Source: Bdellovibrionales bacterium GWA2_49_15 (GTDB lineage: Bacteria; Bdellovibrionota; Bacteriovoracia; Bacteriovoracales; Bacteriovoracaceae). Taken from it: a stretch of 64,000 nt of DNA. The stretch's first letter is position 1. The number at the start of each line of letters is the position of its first letter. The notes beneath the pieces were generated by a model. That model saw only the letters and a list, made by a program, of their open reading frames with translations, searched no databases and was not told where the DNA came from. This document shows, in pieces, positions 51,566 to 60,450 of the stretch. The translations under genes were made by a program, and so were the position numbers. Location of the stretch: NCBI GenBank assembly GCA_001769855.1, contig MEPP01000028.1, forward strand, positions 84,359-148,358. The letters are read 5' to 3'.

Positions 51566-52093
51566 ATGAGAATTACACATTGGTTTCTTGCCCTCAGCTT
51601 ATTTTGCTTTGTTCCTTTCGCCATGGCGAGGGATAACTATTCAAGTATGGACGAGTTTCATAGCGTGGTTGTCGACTTTCCGAAGGGCGGACATGCGCTC
51701 AATACTTCCGATATGCAAAAACTAAAATCGGTAATTAAAACCACCAAGGCCAAAGGAAGTATCACAAAAGTTGAGGTGGCCGCATGGTCCGATATGGAGC
51801 ACCCCATGACAGCGGACTTGCCAGAATCAAGCCGTGAGCTGGCCGAGATGCGCCTTAAATCCGTGAAAAAAGTCCTCCACAGTGAGCTCGGAAAAATGAA
51901 ATACATCAGCGAGTTTAATATGGCAGAGAGGGCCAACTGGTTGTCCCGAGTTTTCAATACTTCCAATGCCGAGCTGGACGCGGTTTTTGCGAAAAAGGAA
52001 AAAGGGGCGCTGGAACGTCAGGATTTTCTGATTATTAGAAGAGAAGGTGCACCTTCAAAAGCCGTTATTGTCCTGAAAGTTCATAAAAAGTAG
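51566..52093 (+). CDS. Exported protein with an OmpA-C-like pattern
   Basis: AGAAGGAG lies 7 bases before the ATG at 51566, which begins a signal peptide ending AMA (~1-21). The mature part has VDFPKGGHALNTSDMQKLKSV, then KVEVAAWSD and ESSRELAEMRLKSVKKVL, the strand-helix-strand-helix order of OmpA-like peptidoglycan-binding domains. The core motif residues are only partly conserved, so the call is tentative. It converges on the metalloprotease gene 2 bases away. Confidence 0.68.
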   Translation: MRITHWFLALSLFCFVPFAMARDNYSSMDEFHSVVVDFPKGGHALNTSDMQKLKSVIKTTKAKGSITKVEVAAWSDMEHPMTADLPESSRELAEMRLKSVKKVLHSELGKMKYISEFNMAERANWLSRVFNTSNAELDAVFAKKEKGALERQDFLIIRREGAPSKAVIVLKVHKK

Positions 52094-52095
52094 AA

Positions 52096-53208
52096 TCACA
52101 AAGTTCTGGTTTGAGCTCTCGTCAAGAGAGTTTCAAACCAGACTTTGAGCTTCTTTGAAACCTGCCCATGATGAAGCTGTTGGCAATCTGAGATTGAAGA
52201 TTGTTCCTTGTTCCAAATATAAGCCGCAAATGATTCGGCAAACCATTCGTGGACATTGGTCCTGGCATAGTCACTCACGACTTTTGCCTTCTGCACATTC
52301 AAGGATTCAAAAAAGATGGGACTCCAGATATTGTTGTTCGATATTGGAGGAAGATTCCATCCACCAGAGTCCACGGCCTTTTCTCTTAATTCGTCTGAAC
52401 TCACGATTCCAAACAAAAGCGCATGACCAAGTTCGTGCAAGATGGATGAGGCAAACTTACACTTCTGTGTCGTGGATAAGTGATTCCCCCCAAAACCTCC
52501 TCTCCCTGGAATACTAATGGCATTGGCGGTGGGGTGATAGGCCGCGGCCTCCATCTCGGGACTACGATGTCCAAAAGCATAGAGAACATTGATCCCCCTC
52601 ACCTCTCTTTTCCATTTCCGAACGGAGTCCAGCTGCAAAGTGGAATAGATGGTTGCCAAGGTATCGGCGAGATGTTCATCGGTGTGGTTAATGGCAAGAA
52701 TGCCGAGGTCCAGCCAGAGCTTTTTCTGCCAAAGGCCGCTTTCTCCTGTCAAACTGAGATGGGCGGGAATCACCCCATGGGGTAGGCCATCGGTGTTGTC
52801 GTACGGGTCAGGGTCGAAGAGATTTGGAACACCATCGCCATCGATATCAGGATCGAGCGGAAAAAGCGTGCGACTAGGTCTACCATCAACAAGAGCAGTC
52901 CAGTCGGGAATCCCATTCTTATTGGTGTCAAGAAAAACGAATTGCCTGATACACTGAAGCCATCGCGCGCGCTCGGTATCATCCTGTAAAAATTCAATCC
53001 TTTCCTTCCACCCATTGATGGCCTTCTCCAGCTCACCCGTGAAAGGCCGATTTCTCAGAGTCGGGTCGTCAACCTTTTCCGCCGGCAACTCCTGGGCCAG
53101 ATGCACGCGAAAACGCGCACAGGCCGGCGAGGCGTCGTGGGGCTCCTCTGCGTATGTTAAAGAGGGCCATAGAATAAAATAAAAAAGGAGAAGATTAGAG
53201 AACTTCAA
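52096..53208 (-). CDS. Secreted zinc metalloprotease with thrombospondin-type-3-like calcium repeats
   Basis: A signal peptide (~1-20) is followed by a helical region, then DTNKNGIPD and DPDIDGDGVPNLFDPDPYDNTDG (in part; ~94-141), calcium-binding repeats of the thrombospondin-3 type. The catalytic HELGH is His258-Glu259-His262, with a candidate third ligand in HEWFAES (Glu321 or Glu324). Five cysteines may form disulphides. The start is TTG with no ribosome-binding site; GATAAT lies 6 bases upstream, similar to the leaderless pattern elsewhere in the window. Confidence 0.83.
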   Translation of the reverse strand: MKFSNLLLFYFILWPSLTYAEEPHDASPACARFRVHLAQELPAEKVDDPTLRNRPFTGELEKAINGWKERIEFLQDDTERARWLQCIRQFVFLDTNKNGIPDWTALVDGRPSRTLFPLDPDIDGDGVPNLFDPDPYDNTDGLPHGVIPAHLSLTGESGLWQKKLWLDLGILAINHTDEHLADTLATIYSTLQLDSVRKWKREVRGINVLYAFGHRSPEMEAAAYHPTANAISIPGRGGFGGNHLSTTQKCKFASSILHELGHALLFGIVSSDELREKAVDSGGWNLPPISNNNIWSPIFFESLNVQKAKVVSDYARTNVHEWFAESFAAYIWNKEQSSISDCQQLHHGQVSKKLKVWFETLLTRAQTRTL

Positions 53209-53884
53209 GGCTAAATTATCTGTTGAAATCAGGAACGGGGCCAGTAAAAAATGCTCCAGCGGAGCCTTGGTGCTGGGGCAGTTGAGTGTTATTCTAGATT
53301 ACATATGCAATGCCTGTCTGAGGACGCTCACTTCACCTATCGCTTTGACGACACCCTGTCGGTGGATACTACACCCAGGGGGCGGCGAAAGGGTCTTGCA
53401 ACCCGGGCCGGTACTTTTTACTTCTTAAAAGATTCGCTGGGTACTATTACTGATATAGCTGATGAAGCGGGGCCTTTGGTTCAGCATTATGTCTACAGTT
53501 CATTTGGGAAATCGCTAACAATCAAAGACCAAAATGGCAATGATGTGCGGAAATAGGTACCACTAGTTTTTTTCTTTAAGTAAATCAAGAGCATAATCTG
53601 GCCGATCTTGAGCACTTGTTGCATGAATATATCCAACAGCATGGAGTATGAATGCAAAGAAAGAGATTTATCAAAACGAGTCAAATATTTATCCGTCGTG
53701 CCAAGGCCAATGGTCGACAGCGAGTTCAAATTGCTCAGTTCGCTCTAATGCAAAAGCTTTATCACATGCCGATACTCTTATGTTCGCATATGCACACATA
53801 GCCTTCCTATGTAGCCGTTTTTATTACTTTGCAATATGTATTATTGCTTGATTTCAGTCAACATGCTAAACTAAAGGAAGAAGA
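53209..53884. other. Degenerate 676-base region holding an Rhs remnant
   Basis: Apart from the Rhs fragment at 53251-53556 no coding frame with a start signal was found. The 3' part (53557-53884) has short open frames in all phases and is A+T-rich. It looks like decayed accessory DNA next to a toxin-antitoxin pair. Confidence 0.55.
53251..53556 (+). pseudogene. Rhs/YD-repeat protein remnant
   Basis: The last ~50 residues (FYFLKDSLGTITDIAD, then GPLVQHYVYSSFGKSL) match the end of the Rhs core, whose consensus is a hydrophobic start, D-LG, L-TD, G-V, Y-Y-FG. Only this short piece of a protein that normally exceeds 1000 residues remains; the preceding codons are not Rhs-like, no ribosome-binding site is seen, and it stops soon after the core end where a variable toxin tip would normally begin. 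Confidence 0.7.
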
Positions 53885-54190
53885 ATGCCGATAAAAAAAG
53901 TGACCGTAATTCAAGATGTAATCACGGCATTAGAGGGCGGTGCTCTTATTCCTTCAAAGCACGCCCTCCTGCAAATGAAGGAACGGAATATCGATTTGAG
54001 TGACGTTGAAGAGGCCGTGTATCGTGCCGTTAGAGAAGAGCAGAAAGATTCGCTAACAGAACAGGGAATGGATTGGAAATATGCGATCAGGGGGATGAAC
54101 GACAATGGGGATAAGGATCTCAGACTAGTGGTAGTCTACCTGGACGCCCCCAAAATGTTGCTCGTGACCGCCATAGATAAAAATAAATGA
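53885..54190 (+). CDS. DUF4258 family protein, probable toxin of a type II pair
   Basis: The DUF4258 pattern is clear: SKHALLQMKERNIDLSDVEEAV (in part; ~24-44), WKYAIRG (~64) and RLVVVYLDAPKMLLVTAID (~80-98). The fold resembles the RelE/MqsR superfamily, members of which cut mRNA. AAGGAAGAAG precedes the ATG. The HTH gene starts 14 bases downstream, giving a toxin-first order like mqsRA. Confidence 0.85.
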   Translation: MPIKKVTVIQDVITALEGGALIPSKHALLQMKERNIDLSDVEEAVYRAVREEQKDSLTEQGMDWKYAIRGMNDNGDKDLRLVVVYLDAPKMLLVTAIDKNK

Positions 54191-54203
54191 TTGGAGAAAA
54201 CGC

Positions 54204-54668
54204 ATGAGCAATATAAAAGAAGTTTTTACATTTACAGGATTTGGCTTTGATGTGCTCCTCCACAATGTGGAAATTAAAAAGATTCATGGGGAAGACTATC
54301 CCGACATCAACATAAACGAGGTCAAATTGCTTACGGCCAAGGGATTGATTAAGGGGCGAGAGCGACTCACGGGAAAAAAACTGAAATTTCTGAGAACATT
54401 TTTGAAGATTTCATATCAGACACTCTCTGAAATCATAGACGTTCCGGCATCCACCCTCAGACTTTGGGAAGAAAAGGGAAATGAAGGCACGGGCCTTACG
54501 GTTCCGCAAGAGAGGCAATTTAGAGTTTATGTTCTTGAATCACTACTCAATTCAGAAAAAAAATATCTTGAGAAAGAAATTATCATGGCAGAATCTTTTG
54601 ACCTGCCTAGTCTTGAAACAATTGACTTGGGATTGGCCCAAGACTACTCGTACCTGAAAGAGGCGTAA
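54204..54668 (+). CDS. HTH antitoxin, MqsA-like
   Basis: The middle of the protein (~50-105) holds an XRE-type HTH: LTGKKLKFLRTFLKIS, YQTLSEIIDVPASTLRLWEEKG. The N-terminal ~48 residues would bind the toxin. There are no zinc-binding cysteines of the E. coli MqsA kind. GGAG lies upstream of the ATG. It would repress its own operon and neutralise the DUF4258 protein. Confidence 0.82.
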   Translation: MSNIKEVFTFTGFGFDVLLHNVEIKKIHGEDYPDININEVKLLTAKGLIKGRERLTGKKLKFLRTFLKISYQTLSEIIDVPASTLRLWEEKGNEGTGLTVPQERQFRVYVLESLLNSEKKYLEKEIIMAESFDLPSLETIDLGLAQDYSYLKEA

Positions 54669-54720
54669 ATTCAATTCAACGGCTGCAGCGAAATTTATAT
54701 AGGGCCCTTGGTACACCCCC

Positions 54721-55095
54721 CTAGCACATATTTAGTTCTTTCAAATTTTGATAAACGACGACATTGTGCTGCTGACAGAGAATGCGCATGTTTTGCTGCA
54801 CTGTTTTTCCGCCAAGGCAGTAAGGCACTTTATGATCAGCCTGAAGAAAGTGCCGGTTCTCACAGCGGCGCCCGGTGATCGGACTGACATATTGGCAACG
54901 GTGCTCGGCCTGTTTTAAGAGTTCACGTCTCAAAACGACGCCCGCAGTCCGAGTGGTGGGCGCTTGCCGGATTTTTTTCTGTGGTTTTTCAACTTGTTGA
55001 GACTGGCATAATTTTTTAAGGGCAACAGCGTCTTCAGCTTCGCCGAGCTTGGCCTTGGTTGTTAACCACAACTGATAGGTTTCTTCCCTCCGCAT
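54721..55095 (-). pseudogene. HNH endonuclease, C-terminal half of a broken gene
   Basis: The HNH core is present: HRCQYVSPITGRRC, HFLQADHKVPYCLGG and NMRILCQQHN (~65-112), with paired cysteines for a structural zinc. The frame opens only shortly before its ATG: an in-frame stop lies at 55114-55116. The N-terminal half of this family is found just upstream (55217-55603) and the middle is missing, so this is a decayed gene rather than a small nuclease. Confidence 0.75.
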
Positions 55096-55105
55096 CCTGC
55101 TTCGG

Positions 55106-55236
55106 GACAGTCCTTAGGGACTGACGTCGCTCGGCGCTCCTGCGCCTCCGTCGTCCATTTCAATCCTGATAACACGTTTTTTTGTTTCCAGCTTAAAATA
55201 CCCCCGCAACATATTTTCAACTTCCGCCGGAAGTTG
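55106..55236. repeat. Palindromic element inside the broken HNH gene
   Basis: The segment holds three hairpins: CAGTCC-TTAG-GGACTG (55108-55123); GACG and GGCGC pairing with GCGCC and CGTC (55123-55152, loop TCCT); and a perfect 8-bp repeat CAACTTCC-GCC-GGAAGTTG (55218-55236) that contains the stop codon of the N-terminal half. Such density of dyads suggests a REP-like or MITE-like insertion. Only one copy is in this window, so mobility is unproven. Confidence 0.5.
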
Positions 55237-55603
55237 GCTCCTCCTGAATCAAATTAAGCGCAGCCACACTTTGGGCGTGGGTCGCCTGGGCCTCCCTTGT
55301 CACTCGCTCAAGAAGTGAGAGGTTACTTAAGTTGAGTTCACCTTTTTCCACCATGGGCCGTGCCTCGGGAGTTTTCTTGAGAAAACGCATGGCCTCAATT
55401 CGCCGCTGGGCCGAGGCCTCCTTGTATCCAAGTTCTTTGACCGCAAACAAAAAGAGGCTCCCGTACCCAAGCTCTAAATAGAGCTTGCGGGCCTCGATCT
55501 CCTGGAAATGCGCCAAGATCTTTGCCAAGATTCGATTCTCTTCCTTGATCAGATTTTTTGTATTTTGTACTAGGATTTCATTCTTTAGATTTTTTAAATT
55601 CAT
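55217..55603 (-). pseudogene. HNH endonuclease, N-terminal helical half of a broken gene
   Basis: The helical sequence (LKNLKNEILVQNTKNLIKEE, LYLELGYGSLFLFAVKELGY, ASAQRRIEAMRFLKKTPEA, GELNLSNLSLL) is the N-terminal part that precedes an HNH domain in a large family common in Bdellovibrio relatives. It has its own start and GGGAGG site, but stops inside a palindrome before the linker and nuclease. About 80-100 residues expected between this and the C-terminal half are absent. Confidence 0.75.
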
Positions 55604-55838
55604 ACTGCCTCCCGTTTTTTCTTTCTATATACCATAGATTTCAGCGCCGAATTTCTCTTGCGCATTTGGGTTCTAAACATCTTAAGAATAATTTGAATCG
55701 TTCACAGGCCACATAGTTTTTGATTGCAATTAAAACTCAAATGAGCACGCCTGATCGCCTATTACCGCAGATTTTTTTTGGTGAATGCCGTTCTCAACTC
55801 AGCACGATAAACAAAAATATTCTTACTTCTTAAAAAAA

Positions 55839-56546
55839 TTAAAAATGAACTGGAACCTTGAAGTCGCCGTCGAGATTGCAAAATTTTATTTTATGGGGAA
55901 AATCTCCAAAGCCCTTTAAAAAATGAATGGCGCTTTTAACGACGATGAGTGGATAGTCCTTTAATTCCCAGGAGACCTTAAAAATTGAAAACATCGACGG
56001 GTCAATAAATTGCAGACGGTTTGAAGATGCAAAGATATGGACTCCGCTGGTCTCAAGGAGAGCGCAGGCCCCCAACGAAGCTTTTAATCCTTCAAACATT
56101 TGGCCTTGATAAGAGAAATTTCCATCACTAAGCGCGAGGATTTTGCAGGGGTATTGGACCTTGGTCGCCAGACCATTTTTAACCTGAGAAAGTTTCACCG
56201 TTCCACCCAGGCCTGCCTGGAAGGCCTCTCTCACAACCTCTGGGGCCACAAGGATTCCGATCAGCCCATGGTTATGCTGATTGTGCATTAAAAGATCGAG
56301 CACCGCCGTACTGTTGGCCTGGGCCCCGCCGCCGGGATTGTCGGCAATATCTGCCAGAAGGCAACTTTCTGTTTGCCCCAATTTACCGATTTCATCCTCA
56401 TTTAAATAGGAGAAGACCGTTTCCATGGCAGAAGAGTTAATGGCATTCAGTGGGATGCTTTTTACCTGACCCTCTCCTCCGACGGAAATATCCAGGATTA
56501 TCAAGATAGCATTCGACTCGGCCTTGAGCTTAAGGCCTATATTCAT
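55839..56546 (-). pseudogene. MlrC/M81 family protein, C-terminal domain only
   Basis: The MlrC C-terminal domain is recognisable: LADIADNPGGGAQANSTAVLDLL (in part; ~64-86), GLGGTVKLS, GACALLETSGVHIFASSN and LIVVKSAIHFLKGFGDFP near the end. The ~290-residue N-terminal M81 metallopeptidase domain is missing; the frame is closed by a stop 18 bases upstream of the ATG (56565-56567). TATAAT lies 4 bases before the ATG, so it might still be expressed, but loss of the zinc domain means no peptidase activity. Confidence 0.7.
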
Positions 56547-56947
56547 AACTATTATATCGCTGAGTTATATAAAATCAGCGGCTACACTCCTGCCTCAAAG
56601 TATAGCTCGCTAATCTGCCTGGCCTTCGGCGATACCTCAAGGGGACTGGCCCCGGCCGGGGGAGAAAAATACTGGACCATCAAAGGCGTGGCGATGGCGG
56701 AGATTATCAAGCTGGAGAGCCTGTGCAAAAAACTCACCGGTGAAATCTTCACAACCGGAAGCTATTTCGCTGTCGCTCACGACCCTGGCCGGAAGGAAAC
56801 TGGACAAAAGCATCCAAGCAGCACGGAAAGTGTTTATGTCTTGTCCGAGCAAATCAATTTAAATGACTACGCCGAACTCCCCCTTAAGAAGCTCGCCTCC
56901 TAATCCGAGAAGTAACTAGTTAAAAAGATGAACATCAAGGTCGTGGC
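56547..56947. other. 401-base region upstream of the GCS2-like gene, with one weak open frame
   Basis: The main content is a plus-strand frame open from 56406 to 56903. It has no good start until the ATG at 56694, preceded by AAAGG at 7 bases, which would give a 69-residue charged protein of no known family. The longer open frame overlaps the MlrC fragment antisense and is more likely chance. No terminator or promoter is convincing. Confidence 0.35.
56694..56903 (+). CDS. Possible small protein of unknown function
   Basis: Sixty-nine residues, starting MAEIIKLESLCKKLTGEIF and ending KKLAS, with no signal peptide or membrane segment. Support is limited to the AAAGG site at 7 bases and 44 bases to the next gene. 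It could equally be non-coding. Confidence 0.3.
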   Translation: MAEIIKLESLCKKLTGEIFTTGSYFAVAHDPGRKETGQKHPSSTESVYVLSEQINLNDYAELPLKKLAS

Positions 56948-57766
56948 ATGAATTTTCAAGGCCCAAACGATTTGTTTTTAAAGTTGAAAGAATTATGCCA
57001 GTCGCAATTTTTATTAAAAAATTTGTCCGGGCCGACCATCGGACTGGAGCTGGAGTTTTTTTTACTGGATCAACAGAACCTGCCTGTCGGACTCACCCAA
57101 TCTCAGGAATACCTAAACCAACTTTTAAGAGACCACGCCGATCTCAAGCAAACCGTAAATTTTGAGGAAGAGATTTTGGTTGGGAAAAAGTGCCTCTCCC
57201 GAGTCAGGCTGCCCACGTCCGAGCTGGCCTGGACCTCTATTAGCTATGAGTATCCTCCCCATTTTTTGGAACTCTCCCTCTCCTATCATGGAGGCCTGAA
57301 CGAACTACGCGACGAACTTCTTAAAACTCTCAATTTCTTGCACGAGTGTGCCCGCGAGCGGAAGTTAAGGCTGGGCCTGTGCCCCAGGCTCGATCAAAGA
57401 CAAATTGCGGCGATTGAAAAGATCGATAATAAGCTGCGCGATTTACAGGTCATTCGCCCGCGCGCCATCGGCACCGTCGAATTTCGTTCCGACGCCGCTC
57501 AAAATACCCCTGAAAAAATCATGAACCTCGCGGCCCTGCGCTTGGGCCAATATCTTTTGGCCATGGAGGATTTAGATAAAATCCTTCCGGAACTTCCCAA
57601 TTATGAGAAATCGGCAACCCTGTGGCACGAGCAGATGGACGCCAACTATCTCTTAGAACCAGGATTAAGAGATGCTATTTGGAAACTTATCCATCATCAA
57701 TTAGCGTCACGGGGGAAAGGCGATGAAAATTTTCTTCTCATGCCGACGAAGGTGATGTCACCATGA
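56948..57766 (+). CDS. Glutamate-cysteine ligase-like protein (GCS2 family)
   Basis: The product resembles the carboxylate-amine ligases of the GCS2 family. GPTIGLELEFFLLDQQNLPVG (in part; ~27-47) carries the metal-binding glutamates, and AIGTVEFRSDAAQ (~176-188) is the second conserved block. At 272 residues it is about 100 shorter than typical members, chiefly in the middle, so activity is uncertain. It overlaps the PilZ gene by 4 bases. Confidence 0.72.
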   Translation: MNFQGPNDLFLKLKELCQSQFLLKNLSGPTIGLELEFFLLDQQNLPVGLTQSQEYLNQLLRDHADLKQTVNFEEEILVGKKCLSRVRLPTSELAWTSISYEYPPHFLELSLSYHGGLNELRDELLKTLNFLHECARERKLRLGLCPRLDQRQIAAIEKIDNKLRDLQVIRPRAIGTVEFRSDAAQNTPEKIMNLAALRLGQYLLAMEDLDKILPELPNYEKSATLWHEQMDANYLLEPGLRDAIWKLIHHQLASRGKGDENFLLMPTKVMSP

Positions 57767-59718
57767 AAAAAGAGCTTAACAATAAAAATATCATTCGCGG
57801 ATTTTTGCGTGAGGCGCTTTTTTTAGACCTGGAGATCCAGGTGGAATTTGACGGCGAGCGGGCCCACGGTCGCATTGTCGAACTCAATAGCAATGAAGAT
57901 GAAGCGCTGCTTATCTACATCAACGGCGAAAAGGAAGTTTCCAAAGATTTTAATACCACGGTGAAGGGCAATATCTTTTTTAAAAATTTCGTTGCCACCT
58001 TCTCAACCTATGCCGCCTTTTGGCGCATGCCTTTTTTGATGCTGGCGGCCCCCAAAGAATTGACTCTCTCCAATGAGCGCAATGGCCTGCGCTTTTATCT
58101 GGAGGGTGAAACGCTGGTGTGGTCCCGGGTGCTCTTAAGCGATGGCCAGTCCCATGTGGGGGCGACTTTCAAACCGCTGAACCTCTCGAGCAAAGGCATC
58201 GGAGGCGAGCTAAATTTTCCCGCTGAATTCAATCTAAAACCCAACTGCCTGATCACCGGCCATTATTGGTATAATAATCAGTGGATCAAGATCCGCGGAC
58301 AAATCCGCTCGGTGCGGCAGCTCACACCGCTCCACGATGAAACCATCTTTTGTCTGGTGGGAATTGAAAATGAACCGCCCAAATCGCAGCTCAGCTCTAA
58401 CCTGAACTTGCAAATCGAAAAACGCAAAGAAAATCGCACCGAGAGTCTTCTGGAAATTGATTTCCATGGACTGGTTCAGATTGACAAGCAGATCAAGCTC
58501 AAGCTCATCAATGTTTCCGTCAGTGGCTTTCTCCTGGAAGAATCCGATCCGATGATTCAAGAAATTCTGATTTCAAGCAAAGTCATCTTACGCGAAAACT
58601 CCAGCCTGGAAGCCGGCCTGGTTTCTTATAACAAAAATCAATTTCGCTTCCAGTGGATTGGCGGCAATGAAAATGATCGTCTCAAGTGGCTCAAGGAAAT
58701 TTCCAAGTTCATAGGGGCCGACATTGATCCCCAGGCCATCCGTCGGGAGGATATCCTGACCTTGTTTTGTCAGTCAGGAGCGCTCAGCGATCAATACGTG
58801 AAAGAACAGCGCCCCCTGGCCAAGGAAATTCTGAACTCTCTGCGCATGAGCAATCTTTCCGAACCTTGGATTTTCCGCTGGACCAATCGAGACGAAGAGG
58901 GAAAGGCCAAGGCCTATGTCAGCGCCATGAAGACCGGGGATAATTCCTGGTCACTCATTGACTTAGTCAGCGATCGCTATGCCAATAAGATGGCGACGGA
59001 TTTTTTGCCTAAATTTTTTGTCGCCATGATGGAATTTTCCCTCACTCTCAATCCCTGCCCGAAGCATTTCACCGCCTGGGTCAACGGCCACAAATTTTTG
59101 AAACCGTTTGATGACTATCTCCATCACCAGGGCAAAAATCAAATTCTGGCGGAATGTTTTATGATGTATTCTCGCTTAAAAACCCATGAAATCTTATCCA
59201 CCGATATGACCTGGAAAAAGACTCAGATTTTTGCCCAGGAGTTTCAAGTTATTGGTGAGCTGCGGGATCAGCTCTACAAAGAAGGCCTGCTCGAATTCGC
59301 CGACCTGATGGATTTTAATGCCAATAACTTCTCTTCTCCCAAGTTACAGCAAATTTTTGGTGAGCATGAGCTACCTTTTCGGCGCGAGTATTGGCGTTTT
59401 ACCAATCATGACGGGCAGGAGTTCCTGGGCATTTTAACTCTGGTGCCTGAGGGCCAAAACCCCGGCCGTTTTATTGATTCCATCTTTGTCTTCGATTTAA
59501 ATAGCAGGCCTCTTGCCCCAGAAGAGTGGAATCGCTTTCAACATACCCTGTTAGAAGTGGCCGCCAGTGGTGGTTTCTCCCAGCACGCCATTCGACGTTT
59601 GGTTTCCACTCACCGACAGAAAAGATATGAGTCAGAAATCACAGAGCTGAAGGCCTATGCCCTCCACCCCCAGGCCTGGCAGTTTTACCGCGATAAGACC
59701 GTTAAAAATTTGAAATGA
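57763..59718 (+). CDS. PilZ-domain protein with two PilZ-like modules and a large C-terminal domain
   Basis: The first module (~1-210) includes a GIVE-like start and NLSSKGIGGEL (~145-155), a divergent PilZ site. The second (~215-325) has the c-di-GMP motifs in good form: RKENR (RxxxR, ~222-226) and NVSVSGF (N/DxSxxG). The C-terminal ~300 residues contain two similar halves with GNAT-like strand order (WIFRWTNRDEEGKAKAYVSAMKTG; YWRFTNHDGQEFLGILTLVPEG, each partly quoted). It is probably a c-di-GMP effector; output is unknown. It is coupled to the GCS2-like gene and followed 15 bases later by grpB. Confidence 0.78.
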   Translation: MKKELNNKNIIRGFLREALFLDLEIQVEFDGERAHGRIVELNSNEDEALLIYINGEKEVSKDFNTTVKGNIFFKNFVATFSTYAAFWRMPFLMLAAPKELTLSNERNGLRFYLEGETLVWSRVLLSDGQSHVGATFKPLNLSSKGIGGELNFPAEFNLKPNCLITGHYWYNNQWIKIRGQIRSVRQLTPLHDETIFCLVGIENEPPKSQLSSNLNLQIEKRKENRTESLLEIDFHGLVQIDKQIKLKLINVSVSGFLLEESDPMIQEILISSKVILRENSSLEAGLVSYNKNQFRFQWIGGNENDRLKWLKEISKFIGADIDPQAIRREDILTLFCQSGALSDQYVKEQRPLAKEILNSLRMSNLSEPWIFRWTNRDEEGKAKAYVSAMKTGDNSWSLIDLVSDRYANKMATDFLPKFFVAMMEFSLTLNPCPKHFTAWVNGHKFLKPFDDYLHHQGKNQILAECFMMYSRLKTHEILSTDMTWKKTQIFAQEFQVIGELRDQLYKEGLLEFADLMDFNANNFSSPKLQQIFGEHELPFRREYWRFTNHDGQEFLGILTLVPEGQNPGRFIDSIFVFDLNSRPLAPEEWNRFQHTLLEVAASGGFSQHAIRRLVSTHRQKRYESEITELKAYALHPQAWQFYRDKTVKNLK

Positions 59719-59733
59719 GAATAATTAAGCTTT

Positions 59734-60300
59734 ATGGAAATTGACTTCGAGAAATTTCACATCGGGATGGCCAGAAGCCAGATCACCCTTTCACAGCATC
59801 GCCCCGAATGGGCCGAGTGTTTTTGCCTAACGTCTCAAGATCTTTTCCTGATACTTCCTGATTTAAAAATTGAACTCTTTCACGTCGGAAGCACAGCTAT
59901 CCCTGACATTAAGGCCAAGCCGATTCTGGATGTGATGGGCGTGGTGAAGGATTTGTCGGAGTTTGATGTCCTGAAGAGTACGATTGAAAAAAACGGATAC
60001 GTTTGGAAGGGCGAGTATGGGATTCCTGGCCGCCGCTACTGCGTAAAATATAACCAAGAACAAACCGCAGAGTATGTCCATCTTCACGTCTTTGCGCAAG
60101 GCAATCCCGAAATCGAGCGTCACTTACTTTTTTGCAATTACCTCCGGGCCTTTCCGGAGCTTGCACAAAAATATGACGGCCTTAAGGATGACTTGCGCCA
60201 GAAGTACTCCCGGGAGCGCGAGAAATATACCGAGAGCAAGGCGGACTTCATCCTGGCCATCATAGAAGAGGCCAAGGCGTGGAAGGGCCAACGCTTTTAG
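59734..60300 (+). CDS. GrpB family protein (UPF0157, nucleotidyltransferase fold)
   Basis: The nucleotidyltransferase-like motif FHVGSTAIPDIKAKPILDVM (~49-68) with GS and the two acidic residues is characteristic, and YVHLHVFAQGN (~113-123) is the second block. Length (188) is normal. The physiological role of GrpB proteins is unsettled; a CoaE-linked function has been discussed for fused forms. It follows the PilZ gene by 15 bases. Confidence 0.85.
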   Translation: MEIDFEKFHIGMARSQITLSQHRPEWAECFCLTSQDLFLILPDLKIELFHVGSTAIPDIKAKPILDVMGVVKDLSEFDVLKSTIEKNGYVWKGEYGIPGRRYCVKYNQEQTAEYVHLHVFAQGNPEIERHLLFCNYLRAFPELAQKYDGLKDDLRQKYSREREKYTESKADFILAIIEEAKAWKGQRF

Positions 60301-60450
60301 CCTCCAGTTCTGGGCACACTCTCGGCCCCAAACGATCTCCCAAAAGAAGCCTAACATCATGATATTACTACATAATATGCAATAAAAGTTCAATCAATAG
60401 ATCATGTCTCATAAGATTAAGAGAGCGATACTGACTCAAGGAGGCACGCT

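Noticed and set aside
53648..53851. 67-codon plus-strand frame after the Rhs remnant
   Set aside because: No ribosome-binding site, no family resemblance, odd composition.
55741..55833. 30-codon plus-strand frame between the HNH and MlrC remnants
   Set aside because: No ribosome-binding site and too short to judge.
56406..56903. Plus-strand frame open for 498 bases
   Set aside because: It has no start codon for its first 280 bases, and its first part lies opposite the recognisable MlrC fragment; only the end from 56694 is kept as a weak candidate.
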